A stretch of DNA of 64,000 nt from Gemella haemolysans (GCF_012273215.1 NZ_CP050965.1:1472541-1536540); one strand, 5' to 3'; positions 34,460 to 43,671 are shown, counted from the first letter of the stretch. Program-made: numbers and translations. Notes: generated by a model from the sequence alone, not told the origin.

Positions 34460-35323
34460 ATGACAGAAAACTTAGTATGCTATAAAAGATTACCAAATTG
34501 GACTGCTCAAACACTTCCTGAGCCTTTTAGACATAAGCACAACACTAGAAAAGATGTATGGGCTAAATTAACTATTCTTAAAGGAAAACTACAATTTACA
34601 GAATTAACTGAAGATAACGAAGTTGTGAAGGAGCATATATTAACACCTAAAAGTAAGATTCCTTTCGTTGAACCACAAGCATGGCACCGCGTTGCACCTT
34701 TAACTGATGATTTAGAATGTTTCTTAGAGTTTTATTGCGAACCAAAAAATTATTTCGCAAACAAATATGATATTAATCCTGCTCATTCTGAAGTGGTAGA
34801 AGCCATGGAAACTATCAAACCTTGTAAGACATTAGATTTAGGATCTGGTCAAGGTCGTAACTCTTTATTCCTCTCTAAACTTGGTTTCGAAGTCACTGCG
34901 GTTGATAGTAATATTCCTGCTTTAGAATTTTTAATGGAGACTTCTAGAATTGAAAATCTAGATATCAAAATCGGTAGTTACGATATAAATACAGCAGCTC
35001 TTAGAAACACCTATGATTTCATACTTTCAACTGTTGTTTTAATGTTTATCGAAGAACGATCTATTCCGAGTGTAATAAAAAATATGCAAGAACAAACTAA
35101 AATCGGTGGTTATAATTTAATTGTTGCTGCTATGTCTACAGAAGATGCTCCTTGTCCTCTTCCTTTCCCCTTCACTTTTAAAGAAAATGAGCTTAAAGAA
35201 TATTACAAAGACTGGGAATTTATTAAATATAATGAAGATTTTGGGCAACTCCACAAAACAGATGCTAATGGAAATAGATTTAAACTGCGTTTTGCTACTA
35301 TGTTAGCTAAGAAAATTAAATAA
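34460..35323 (+). CDS. tehB: TehB-type SAM-dependent methyltransferase, cupin fused (copy 2)
   Basis: 287 residues, same two-domain plan as copy 1 with MTENLVCYKRLPNWTAQTLPEPF and the SAM motif CKTLDLGSGQGRNSLFLSK. The gene has AAGGAG before the ATG and an extended -10 promoter. The two copies have clearly diverged, so this is an old duplication or separate acquisition. Likely role: methylation and detoxification of tellurite/selenite, inferred from the family. Confidence 0.87.
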   Translation: MTENLVCYKRLPNWTAQTLPEPFRHKHNTRKDVWAKLTILKGKLQFTELTEDNEVVKEHILTPKSKIPFVEPQAWHRVAPLTDDLECFLEFYCEPKNYFANKYDINPAHSEVVEAMETIKPCKTLDLGSGQGRNSLFLSKLGFEVTAVDSNIPALEFLMETSRIENLDIKIGSYDINTAALRNTYDFILSTVVLMFIEERSIPSVIKNMQEQTKIGGYNLIVAAMSTEDAPCPLPFPFTFKENELKEYYKDWEFIKYNEDFGQLHKTDANGNRFKLRFATMLAKKIK

Positions 35324-35345
35324 TTTTCTTTTGTAAGCTAGTTTT

Positions 35346-35374
35346 TTGACACCGTTATTAGTGGATGTTATAAT
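35346..35374 (+). promoter_or_regulatory. Consensus promoter of the ykoEDC operon
   Basis: TTGACA, 17 bases, TATAAT, immediately upstream of the TPP riboswitch. Confidence 0.9.
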
Positions 35375-35388
35375 TTTAATTAATCATT

Positions 35389-35466
35389 AAAACATTTGGG
35401 GTGCTTTTAGCTGAGATTATACCCATGAACCTGATGTTGTTAGTACAGCCGTAGGAAAATGTTTAT
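35389..35466 (+). promoter_or_regulatory. TPP (thi-box) riboswitch
   Basis: Contains the conserved blocks GGGGTGC, GCTGAGA, ACCC, ACCTGAT and CCGTAGGAAA in order, closed by an AACATTT/AAATGTT P1 stem. Confidence 0.95.
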
Positions 35467-35505
35467 ATAACTATGTTTATTTTTAAGTATATGAAATTTA
35501 AAAGT

Positions 35506-35546
35506 ACCTCTTGTTGTTTTAATGAATAAAATAACAGGAGGTTTTT
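35506..35546 (+). terminator. Riboswitch expression platform: hairpin that contains the ykoE SD
   Basis: ACCTC-TTGTTGTTTTA pairs with TAAAATAACA-GGAGGT, then TTTTTC. The 3' arm GGAGG (35537-35541) is also the ribosome site eight bases before the ykoE ATG, so the hairpin can both end transcription and mask translation. Confidence 0.75.
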
Positions 35547-35549
35547 CTT

Positions 35550-36107
35550 ATGAAAAAATGGTCTACAAAAGACATAATTATTATAGCTTTAATAGGTTTC
35601 TTATTCGGAGGTATTTTTCTTGCAACAAGTTTAGTTTATGTTCCATTAAAAGCCGCTCTTGGAGCAATAGGGTACGCTCCTTTCGCAAACTCAATTTTAT
35701 TTGGATTATGGGTAATGGCTGGTCCAGTAGCAGCGGCACTTATTCAAAAACCAGGAAGCGCAACTCTTGGGGAAGTTCTAGGCGCTCTAGCAGAAATGTT
35801 ATATGGTTCATACTTTGGAGCTGCTGTTCTTATTTCAGGATTAGTTCAAGGCGTAGGCTCTGAAGTTGGTTTCTTCATAACTAGATACAAACGTTATGAT
35901 ACATTTTCTTTATTTCTTTCTGCTGTAGGCATTACACTATTTAGTTTCGCTTACAAATATTTCCAAGCTGGATACGAAGCATTTTCTGTACAAATGATTC
36001 TGGCACTTCTTTTAGTGAAATTTATCTCTGTATTCTTCTTTGGTGTTGTTTGTGTAAAACTAATTTTAAATATTGTTAATAAAGTACAAAAAAGCGGTAA
36101 TAAATAA
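35550..36107 (+). CDS. ykoE: ECF transporter substrate-binding (S) component, YkoE type
   Basis: 185 residues, several membrane spans, with the YkoE pattern (FGLWVMAGPVAAALIQKPGSATLGEVLGA). It binds thiamine or hydroxymethylpyrimidine in the membrane and works with YkoD and YkoC. Control by the TPP riboswitch agrees. ykoF, found in Bacillus, is absent. The ykoD start overlaps its stop by one base (TAATG). Confidence 0.93.
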   Translation: MKKWSTKDIIIIALIGFLFGGIFLATSLVYVPLKAALGAIGYAPFANSILFGLWVMAGPVAAALIQKPGSATLGEVLGALAEMLYGSYFGAAVLISGLVQGVGSEVGFFITRYKRYDTFSLFLSAVGITLFSFAYKYFQAGYEAFSVQMILALLLVKFISVFFFGVVCVKLILNIVNKVQKSGNK

Positions 36108-37477
36108 TGAATATTATAGGAATCGATAATTTTTCTTTAAAAATTAAAGATAAAGTCTTATTTGATAATGTTAGTTTAAAAATAAAAGAACATAGTTGGT
36201 TAGTTTTAACTGGTAATATTGGTAGTGGTAAATCTACCCTACTTCGTACTATTTGTAAATTATATAAAGATAAATATGAGGGAGTTATTACATATAAAGA
36301 AAAAAATATAGCTGATATACCTATGCAAGAACATGTGAAGAATATAGGATATGTAATGCAACACGCTATAAATCAATTTGTCATGCCCACTTTAGAAGAA
36401 GAGATAATCTTTTCATTAGAAAATTTATGCTTAGACTCACAAGCGATTAACGAAAAACTGGAGTATGCTCTAGCAATTACAAAAACAAAAGATCTTGCGC
36501 ACAAGCATATACATACACTATCAGGAGGAGAAAGACAACGCGCTGCATTCGCTGTAGCTTTAGCAATGGGCAGCGAAATATTAATATTAGATGAACCTTT
36601 TGCCAATGTTGATAAGAAAACTCGCAACTCTCTATTAACCTTACTTAAAGACTTGAACAACCATGGTGTGACAATAATAGTTTGCGATCACGAGTATCAA
36701 CTGTATTTAAACTATGCAGATACTTTCTATCGCTTAACAAATGGGAATCTAGAATTAATAAAAAATCCTAGCTTTACACCTAAAAACTTAAATTTATGTA
36801 ATAATATTAAAACGGATCAAATTCTGAGACTAGAAAATTTTAGGATTAGTCAAGGTAACAAAAAATTATTAAACACAACAGATTTCAAAATACACAAGGG
36901 AATTACTACCCTAACTGGGGATAATGGCACTGGAAAAACAACCTTATTACATGCTATTTCTCAACTTATAAAATATGATGGAAATATATACTTCAATAAC
37001 TCAAAAATAAGAAAATCAAGAAAATTATACAAAAAAATAAGCACTTGTTTACAAGATGCATTTCAGCAGTTTATTAGTTTAATGCCTCGTGAAGAAATTT
37101 CTATACAAAAAGACATTTGGAATCATGCTACCTTATGGCAAGAACGACTTTTAAAAGAATTCGACTTAGAAAAAGAACTCGATAAAAGTTTATATTATTA
37201 TAGCGGTGGACAAAGAAAACTTATTCAACTTATGTGTTTATTAAGTCAAAAAACTGAGTTGTTACTATTAGATGAACCCTTTACTCATCTAGATGAAAGA
37301 GCTTGTTCATTCATCATGGATTGGATAGAAGAGAATAAGAGACTTGTGGGACAGTCAGTTATTATTGTTAGCCATAGATTAGAACCACTAAACAATAGAA
37401 GTGATTATCATATCGAAATTTCGGGAAATACTTTACATTACTTAAAGGAGGATTATTATGCAGAAGAAAATAATTAG
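36107..37477 (+). CDS. ykoD: ECF transporter ATPase, duplicated ABC (YkoD)
   Basis: 456 residues with two nucleotide-binding domains. Domain 1: Walker A GNIGSGKST, signature LSGGERQR, Walker B LILDEPF. Domain 2: Walker A GDNGTGKTT, signature YSGGQRK, Walker B LLLDEPF. It energises thiamine-precursor uptake. It overlaps ykoC by 20 bases, consistent with translational coupling. Confidence 0.94.
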   Translation: MNIIGIDNFSLKIKDKVLFDNVSLKIKEHSWLVLTGNIGSGKSTLLRTICKLYKDKYEGVITYKEKNIADIPMQEHVKNIGYVMQHAINQFVMPTLEEEIIFSLENLCLDSQAINEKLEYALAITKTKDLAHKHIHTLSGGERQRAAFAVALAMGSEILILDEPFANVDKKTRNSLLTLLKDLNNHGVTIIVCDHEYQLYLNYADTFYRLTNGNLELIKNPSFTPKNLNLCNNIKTDQILRLENFRISQGNKKLLNTTDFKIHKGITTLTGDNGTGKTTLLHAISQLIKYDGNIYFNNSKIRKSRKLYKKISTCLQDAFQQFISLMPREEISIQKDIWNHATLWQERLLKEFDLEKELDKSLYYYSGGQRKLIQLMCLLSQKTELLLLDEPFTHLDERACSFIMDWIEENKRLVGQSVIIVSHRLEPLNNRSDYHIEISGNTLHYLKEDYYAEENN

Positions 37478-38114
37478 TCCTATTTTGGCCTTAATAATAG
37501 TAATATTAACTATTTGGATCTCTTTTAGTAAATTATTGGTTCTAAATTTCGTAATTATTGGTTCAACAATCTTATATTTTTGTCTATCAAGGCATTGGAA
37601 AAAGCTACTATATTTTATTCTTGTTCCTCTATTACCAGCATTGGGATCTGGATGGGCTATCATTGTTCATAGTTCTAATTATAAATTTGCTCTATTAATT
37701 TTTTCTAGAACATACAGTTTTGCTGCTTTAGGATTGAGTTTAGCAACATACGTATCTTTAGTAGAATTACTAAAGTACTTCGAACAACATGGACTCTCTT
37801 CAAATATAGTTTACGGACTCTTAGTAGTTATTCAAGCTTTACCAAGAATACAATACGAAACACAAATGATTACAAAATCAAGTCGTCTTAGAGGTGTCTT
37901 CTTACCTTTTTGGTCACCCTACTACTATGCAAAAGCTATATTTATAACTTTAACTTGGCAACCTCAAATCTCTGAAGCAATGACAGTGCACGCCTATGAG
38001 GATAATAAACAACGAACTCACTATAATAAATATGTTATTGATAAAAATAAAAGTATACTTATTATAGTACTTTTCACATTACTTTCTAGCACATTATTAT
38101 TACTAAATAAATAG
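37458..38114 (+). CDS. ykoC: ECF transporter transmembrane (T) component, YkoC
   Basis: 218 residues, about five hydrophobic spans, with the T-component coupling motifs (SRTYSF, then QMITKSSRLRG). GGAGG lies inside ykoD before the start. It completes the thiamine/HMP ECF importer and is followed by a terminator. Confidence 0.9.
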   Translation: MQKKIISPILALIIVILTIWISFSKLLVLNFVIIGSTILYFCLSRHWKKLLYFILVPLLPALGSGWAIIVHSSNYKFALLIFSRTYSFAALGLSLATYVSLVELLKYFEQHGLSSNIVYGLLVVIQALPRIQYETQMITKSSRLRGVFLPFWSPYYYAKAIFITLTWQPQISEAMTVHAYEDNKQRTHYNKYVIDKNKSILIIVLFTLLSSTLLLLNK

Positions 38115-38118
38115 AAAG

Positions 38119-38152
38119 ATGCCATCATGAATTTAATCCATGATGGCATTTT
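38119..38152 (+). terminator. Terminator of ykoEDC
   Basis: ATGCCATCATG paired with CATGATGGCAT, T5 exit. The 38115-38484 gap holds this, tRNA-Sec and the LytTR promoter region. Confidence 0.85.
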
Positions 38153-38175
38153 TATATTCAAAAAATAAAAAAAAC

Positions 38176-38272
38176 TGGCGGGAATGTGTGGGAATCGAAC
38201 CCACCCAAGAGGCTCTTAACCCCTCATACTAGTTTTGAAGACTAGAGAGCACACCAGAACTCATCCACTCCC
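38176..38272 (-). tRNA. selC: tRNA-Sec (UCA anticodon), encoded CCA
   Basis: 97 bases including CCA. Anticodon TCA at 38236-38238 in the loop CTTCAAA closed by CTAGT/ACTAG, a long variable arm (GAGG...GCCTC), T arm GTGGG-TTCGATT-CCCAC and an extended acceptor stem starting GGGAGTG. This is the tRNA for the UGA codon of selD and any other selenoproteins. Confidence 0.95.
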
Positions 38273-38484
38273 AGGTATGTTTATATTATACAATAAATAC
38301 TGCAAAAATGCAAGATGATATGTTAACGTATACAGAATGCTATTCCATTTATGAAATCACAATTATTCTCATATACCATAGTTATACCACTTACAACTAG
38401 TTTTTTACCACTTACCTAAAAGCTATTAATTTTTACGTTGAAATAATATATAATATAGCTATAAACATTTAGAAAGGAGACAAT

Positions 38485-38937
38485 ATGAAAATTAATATCG
38501 AACTAGATTCATCTCTTAAAGACATCGAACTTGTTATTAAAACACCTGACTTAAATAATGATGTAATATTAATTAAAGAATTAGTTGAAAAAGCTTTATT
38601 AAATTCTCAAAAAATAATTTTCTATAAAGGTGACTCAGAATATTTCATCCCGCTTGAATCAATATTATTTTTTGAGACTTCTGATAATAAGGTCTATGCT
38701 CATACTACAGATGAATTCTTCGAAGTGAAGTTTAAATTATATGAATTAGAACAGATAATTCCATTTTATTATTGTCGAATTTCTAAGAGCTCAATAATAA
38801 ATACAAAAGTAATTTATTCGCTAGAAAAATCTTTTTCTGGTTCTAGTACCGCTTCTTTTTATGATTCTAAGAAGCAAGTCCATATATCAAGACATTACTA
38901 TAAAATATTAAAAGACAAATTAAAAGAAATGAGGTAA
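38485..38937 (+). CDS. LytTR-family DNA-binding regulator
   Basis: 150 residues, with a C-terminal LytTR domain (YFIPLESILFFETSDNKVYAHTTDEFFEV...YYCRISKSSIINTKVI) and no receiver domain. AAAGGAG before the ATG. Such stand-alone LytTR proteins are commonly encoded with a small membrane partner that controls them, as here. It probably autoregulates. Confidence 0.88.
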   Translation: MKINIELDSSLKDIELVIKTPDLNNDVILIKELVEKALLNSQKIIFYKGDSEYFIPLESILFFETSDNKVYAHTTDEFFEVKFKLYELEQIIPFYYCRISKSSIINTKVIYSLEKSFSGSSTASFYDSKKQVHISRHYYKILKDKLKEMR

Positions 38938-38942
38938 AGAAA

Positions 38943-39626
38943 ATGAGAAGAAATTTTATTGGATTATTTTTTATAATACTCGCTATAACTACTATACTTG
39001 ATGGATTCAGTATTTTTCCAAACGGATCAATCTTCTTAGCTATATGTACAGTAGTTCTTGGATTTTTTGCAATTCGAGGTTTAATGGATTTTGATTCTTT
39101 TGGAACAATATTTCCACTAGCATTATTATTTTATGTTTATAATAAAAATTATCACTTTGCGAACATATCAGGATGGAAAATATTCTTAGTTGCTATTTTC
39201 CTTAGCATAGGTATTTCTATGATTTTACCTAGAAGATATAAATATAAAGAATTCAGAAAGATTTACAGAAAAAAAAGCTATCAAAAAATACATAATGGAC
39301 ACGATTATTCTGATGTAACATTTGGTGAAAATACACAGTATATAGATATAACTAAATCTGATTCTTTCACTACTTCTACTAAATTCGGAAGTACAAGTAT
39401 CTATTTTGAAAAACTAGATACCTATCCGATAAAAAACTTTGAACTAAATGTATCTGTATCTTTTGGAGATTTAAAAATATATATTCCAAAAGAATGGGCT
39501 ATTAAAAATAATACAAATAGTTTTTTAGCTAAAGTTCCAACAGATTCTAACAGCACTGCTAATGATGTTAAAATTATACTAAACGGTTCTGTTAATTTTG
39601 GAGAAGTTCATATTATTCAAATATAA
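38943..39626 (+). CDS. LiaF-like membrane protein
   Basis: 227 residues: four N-terminal transmembrane helices (to about residue 100), then a soluble beta-helical C-terminal domain (SDVTFGENTQYIDITKSDSFTTSTKFGSTSIYFEK, repeated turn pattern) like LiaF/DUF2154 cell-wall-stress proteins. Five bases after the LytTR gene; expected to be its membrane-bound partner. Confidence 0.75.
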   Translation: MRRNFIGLFFIILAITTILDGFSIFPNGSIFLAICTVVLGFFAIRGLMDFDSFGTIFPLALLFYVYNKNYHFANISGWKIFLVAIFLSIGISMILPRRYKYKEFRKIYRKKSYQKIHNGHDYSDVTFGENTQYIDITKSDSFTTSTKFGSTSIYFEKLDTYPIKNFELNVSVSFGDLKIYIPKEWAIKNNTNSFLAKVPTDSNSTANDVKIILNGSVNFGEVHIIQI

Positions 39627-39628
39627 AA

Positions 39629-39672
39629 AATAAACTCTCAAGATTGAAAACATCCTGAGAGTTTATTTTTTT
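39629..39672. terminator. Bidirectional terminator
   Basis: AATAAACTCTCA paired with TGAGAGTTTATT, with A and T tracts on the two sides; it serves both the LiaF-like gene and the convergent TVP38 gene. Confidence 0.85.
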
Positions 39673-40249
39673 ATTCATTTGCAGATTTTTTTTGTTGTTC
39701 TCTTTTTTCTACTAATTTAGATAAGTAGATAGAACCAACCGTCAATAAAATTACTAATAATGATGCTATTAAAAATTCTTTACTAAAGACATTTGTACTA
39801 GTAGCTCCGAAGTTTAGAAATACTACTGTCCCTGGAATTATCCCAAGTACACTCGCAATCATATATTTTGTTAAACTTATATTAGTTAAACCATATCCAT
39901 AATTTATCATATTATACGGTACTAATGGAATAAGTCTCAAAATTACTAGACTCATCATCAACTTTTCATCACTAACATTAAAAATTCTATCGTGTTGCTT
40001 CGGTGTCATTTTTTTCTTAAGGTAGTTTTTCACCCATTCACGCCCAAAACGACGAGAAATTACAAACATAATATAACAATTTAATGAAGCTCCAACGAAA
40101 GTTAGTAAACTTCCCTCAACAAAACCAAACGCTACTCCTCCAGCAACAGCAAGTATTGGAACCGGAAAGAAAAATACCGGTAAGAACATAAACATTAACA
40201 CATAAATAATAGGTGCTAAAACACCAAAACTTTGAATAAACTCAGTCAT
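39671..40249 (-). CDS. TVP38/TMEM64 (DedA-related) membrane protein
   Basis: 192 residues, about five membrane spans. The family core GVAFGFVEGSLLTFVGASLNCYIMFVISRRFGREWVKNYL and RLIPLVPYNMINYGYGLTNIS are clear. Ten bases after the fused transferase gene, so cotranscribed. Family members are often beside selenodomain/arsenosugar-type genes, consistent with the partner. A paralogue is at 61599. Confidence 0.88.
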   Translation of the reverse strand: MTEFIQSFGVLAPIIYVLMFMFLPVFFFPVPILAVAGGVAFGFVEGSLLTFVGASLNCYIMFVISRRFGREWVKNYLKKKMTPKQHDRIFNVSDEKLMMSLVILRLIPLVPYNMINYGYGLTNISLTKYMIASVLGIIPGTVVFLNFGATSTNVFSKEFLIASLLVILLTVGSIYLSKLVEKREQQKKSANE

Positions 40250-40259
40250 TACTCTCCTC

Positions 40260-41750
40260 CTATTTAAAGTATACTGATACTTTTTCTAAAAATTCTAATT
40301 CTATATATGAGGATATTTTTTTAAAGGTACTATCATCCATCAGTATTTTATCATTTTCACTATACTGTCTAAATGCCATACTACACCAAGTAACTCCTCT
40401 CAGACAATTAAATATTAGATATCTTTCAAATCTTTCTCGATCAAAAGTGCGATATTTATTATACTCTTCTAGGAATTCATCAATTTCTTCTTTCAATAAA
40501 ATAATATCAGTCTTCCAAAATGTTGTCGTCGGTGCTAGGAAGTGAGCTAAATCTTGTTCACACTCTCCTATTAATGCCTTCTCCCAATCAATAACATAAC
40601 TATCTTCTTTTCCTTCTCCAATTAAGAAATTCCCTGAATTTAATTCTGTATTTATAATACATGGATTGGCTATACTATACTTTTCAGGTATAAGTGTCAG
40701 GCACTTTTCTAAGAATCTATTAATATAAGAACTAACTTTCTCATCAGCCTTATCCCAAGCTAAATATTCACCTGCCATTTGTTTACATTCATCAAACATT
40801 AATTGAAATGGATTTGCTGCATTGATTAAGTTATTGTCTCCATATGGTGTATTGTGAACCTTACTTAATAAATAAGCTGCAATATGCATATCTGTTTTAT
40901 AATTAAGTGCTCTACCTTTTAAAAATTCCATCGTTAAATATTTATATGGCAGTAAACTTGTTTCTGTGACTAGTTCATAAGGTTTTGGTGTAACTCCACT
41001 ATCTTTCAACAATTGTAGAGTCTCATATTCATACTCTATTTGATTTTCAAGATTCATCTGGCTCTTCATATTTATTCTAAGAACTTTTTTAAAATTCTTA
41101 TCGTCAAAGGTAAAGTTAATATTATATTCTCCCGCACCTAGTAACTCAATATTCTCATAGCCTGATTCTGCAAGTAGAAGGTCTTCTTTTGTATCGATAT
41201 CAAGTCCACTTTCACCTAGATAATAACTTAATCCTTGTTCTTTACAAACAGCAAGCAGATTCTCTAAAACACTGTTATCTCCGTAACTAGGAAGATCAAA
41301 TACTTCTTTAATGGCTTTCTTCATACCTATTAAAAAGTACCCACCATCAATACTAGGGTTTATAACAATATCAAAATTATCTAATTTCTCAAAAGCAGTA
41401 TTAATCATATCTTTTTTTAAATTATAGATATCAGAACCTAATAAAATCACCTTGTCACTAGTTTTTAATTCTTGTTCAATAGCATTATACATCTTATCAC
41501 CAAGTGTTTTTCCTTCTTGATAAGAAAATTCTCTATTTTCTAAAATATCCTTCATCGTATTATCGTCACTAATCTGACCATCGTGATAAACTACTAATTC
41601 TTCTCCGCTTTCTTTTAAAAGTCTATAATTCAATTTCATTAATTTTTTTTGAATTTCAATAGCATTTTCTGGTGAAACAAAGTCATATAACCTTGTTTTT
41701 GTTGTACCCATCTTCGGTACTCTTGTAAAAAATATTATTTTGTTTTTCAT
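40260..41750 (-). CDS. Fusion: rSAM/selenodomain-associated glycosyltransferase-like (DUF2064) + APH/choline-kinase-like domain
   Basis: 496 residues. Residues 1-195 fit the CofC-like 'transferase 1, rSAM/selenodomain-associated' family: KTRL (18-21), LLGSDIYNL (103-111), SIDGGYFLIGM (133-143). Residues 200-496 resemble an aminoglycoside-phosphotransferase/choline-kinase fold; the catalytic loop reads NTELNSGN (367-374) where HxDxxxxN is usual, and VIDWE (386-390) supplies the metal aspartate. The H to N and D to E changes leave activity uncertain. The role may be activation of a small sugar or alcohol phosphate for lipid or glycan modification; that is inference. Confidence 0.75.
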   Translation of the reverse strand: MKNKIIFFTRVPKMGTTKTRLYDFVSPENAIEIQKKLMKLNYRLLKESGEELVVYHDGQISDDNTMKDILENREFSYQEGKTLGDKMYNAIEQELKTSDKVILLGSDIYNLKKDMINTAFEKLDNFDIVINPSIDGGYFLIGMKKAIKEVFDLPSYGDNSVLENLLAVCKEQGLSYYLGESGLDIDTKEDLLLAESGYENIELLGAGEYNINFTFDDKNFKKVLRINMKSQMNLENQIEYEYETLQLLKDSGVTPKPYELVTETSLLPYKYLTMEFLKGRALNYKTDMHIAAYLLSKVHNTPYGDNNLINAANPFQLMFDECKQMAGEYLAWDKADEKVSSYINRFLEKCLTLIPEKYSIANPCIINTELNSGNFLIGEGKEDSYVIDWEKALIGECEQDLAHFLAPTTTFWKTDIILLKEEIDEFLEEYNKYRTFDRERFERYLIFNCLRGVTWCSMAFRQYSENDKILMDDSTFKKISSYIELEFLEKVSVYFK

Positions 41751-41814
41751 CTCTGAAATTTTTCCTTTAATTTAATCTCTAAAATTATTCTAAATTTATA
41801 ATCGATATTATATA

Positions 41815-41873
41815 TAAAAAAGGATGACTCAATAACAATATTTCTAATTGAAATTTCGATTTTGAGTCACCCT
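41815..41873 (-). terminator. Terminator beyond the rhodanese pseudogene
   Basis: AGGGTGACTCAA...TTGAGTCATCC hairpin with T6 exit on the minus strand. It lies 13 bases after the distal, not the proximal, stop of the gene, supporting an ancestral end at 41886. Confidence 0.75.
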
Positions 41874-41885
41874 GTACTTTAAATA

Positions 41886-42785
41886 TTAATGATTATGCCC
41901 TGAATGATCATCTTTCTTATCTGAAGAGTGATTGTGTCCAGCATGTTCATCTTTCTTGTCTGAAGAATGATTATGTCCTTCATGACCATTATGTTCCCCA
42001 TGTCCATCTTTACAATTTTCACAGTGACCTTACTTATGCTCTGCACCTTTTACTGCGTCACTTGGATCTTTACAGCAATCTGCAATTTCAAATTTATAAC
42101 TGTGTTTTTTAGTTCCATAAATTGCATTACATACATTTTTGTATCCTAAATCAATAAGTTTTTGAGCTACTACTGAAGAACTATTTCCTGTAGAACTATA
42201 TACATATATTGGTAATTCTTTGTTTTCTGGTAAAATTGATTTTAAATCATCTAATTTTTTAACATCGATATTTTTTGCTCCAGCTGCGTGACCTTTTTCA
42301 AAATCAGCTTTATCTCTTACATCTAAGAACACATTGTTTGCAACTGTGTCTAATAATGCATCTTGGAATTTACCGCTACTTAATGATGAATATTTTACAA
42401 GATCATAATTATAATCTTTTAAATTTTGAGCTCCAGAAACATCTTTAAACCCTTGTTTTGTTAGTTTTTCTACAGCATCTTTTGTTTTATCAGATTTATC
42501 ACTATAAATAACTACTTTCTTCTCTCTCCATGTACGAATTTCTTCTATACTTTTATCTATTTTTGACAATGGAATATTAATTGCATGTTTAAGGTGTCCT
42601 TCCTTATAAGAAGCCTCATCTCTTACATCAATAACTAGATAGTTTTCTTTTTCCTTATCATCTTTTTGAATTTTGTTTAACTCTTCACCTTTCAATTCTT
42701 TTGCAGACGAAGTAGTTGAACATCCTACTAAAGCTAATGATAAGACCGCTGACATACTTACAGCTAAAAACTTATTATATTTCAT
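41886..42785 (-). pseudogene. Rhodanese-fold lipoprotein with His-rich tail cut off by in-frame TAA
   Basis: Lipobox ALVGC (C22) and two rhodanese-like domains (residues about 45-125 and 145-230). Both catalytic cysteines are absent: the positions equal to C106 and C208 of the neighbour are Ser95 and Ser197. The frame stops at TAA 42030-42032 after 251 residues (...ADCCKDPSDAVKGAEHK), yet continues in frame for 47 residues rich in His/Cys/Asp (GHCENCKDGH, then repeats of EHAGHNHSSDKKD) to 41886. The tail looks metal-binding. It was probably a surface metal- or chalcogen-binding lipoprotein; the present product lacks the tail. Confidence 0.75.
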
Positions 42786-42939
42786 TTATTTTTCTTCCTC
42801 TCCTTATTTAATAAAAGACAAGGTAGTACCTTAAATTTTTGTGTATTTACGTAGAACCTCATCTTATATTAGTATAACTTAAAAATAGTTTTTTTTCTAA
42901 TAAATAATTTTATTTTTTACTGTTTTTTATAATATTTCT

Positions 42940-43671
42940 TTAAAATTTATAATCGTGTTCTTTTGTACCATCCCATGCATTATACACATTTGTATAACCA
43001 AGTTCTACTGCTTTTTGAGCTGCTTTTGAAGAACGGTTTCCGCTATAGCAGTATGTATAAACTGGTGCATTTTTATCGGCTGGTAATAATGCTGCTAAGT
43101 CTTTATCAATGTTTTTAACATCAATATTTTTCGCTCCAGATACGTGCCCTTTTTCATAATCTTTTGCTTCACGAACATCAATAAATGTTCCTTCTTTTTT
43201 ATCGATTGCAGCTTGGAAGTCACCTGCTAATAATGTTGTAAATTTAACTATTTCATAGTCTTTATAGTCTTTGACACCTTGTGCATTAGAAACTTTTTTA
43301 AATCCTGCTTTTACAAGTTTATCAGCAGCTTCTTTACTTTTCTTACCAGTATTACAAACTGTTACTACTTCTTTATCTTTCCATGCACTTAAGTGTTCTG
43401 CATGTTTTTCAATATCAGCTAATGGAATATTGATTGCGTGTTTTACATGACCTTCTTTGTATTCTTTAGCATCTCTTACATCGATAACAAGATATTTTTC
43501 TTTTTCTTTGTCATCTTTTTCTATTTTATTTAATTCTTCCCCTTTTAGTTCTTTTACAGCAACTGTCCCATTGTTACTGCTTGAGCTACTATTCGAAGCT
43601 GAAGAACAACCTGCTAAAGATAAAGATAATACGGCTGCCATACTGACAACTAATAATTTATTGTATTTCAT
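42940..43671 (-). CDS. Double-rhodanese lipoprotein
   Basis: 243 residues from ATG 43671 (AAAGGAG upstream; an earlier in-frame ATG has none). Signal peptide with lipobox SLAGC (C22), a Ser/Asn linker, then two rhodanese domains, each with an active-site Cys: C106 in VTVCNTGKKS and C208 in YTYCYSGNRS. It would handle sulfane sulfur (or possibly selenium) outside the membrane. The neighbour is a diverged, inactive copy. No enzyme substrate is shown by sequence. Confidence 0.88.
   Translation of the reverse strand: MKYNKLLVVSMAAVLSLSLAGCSSASNSSSSSNNGTVAVKELKGEELNKIEKDDKEKEKYLVIDVRDAKEYKEGHVKHAINIPLADIEKHAEHLSAWKDKEVVTVCNTGKKSKEAADKLVKAGFKKVSNAQGVKDYKDYEIVKFTTLLAGDFQAAIDKKEGTFIDVREAKDYEKGHVSGAKNIDVKNIDKDLAALLPADKNAPVYTYCYSGNRSSKAAQKAVELGYTNVYNAWDGTKEHDYKF

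Noticed and set aside
37442-37663. Minus-strand frame of 73 codons opposite ykoC
   Set aside because: It is antisense to ykoD/ykoC, without a ribosome site or known motif.
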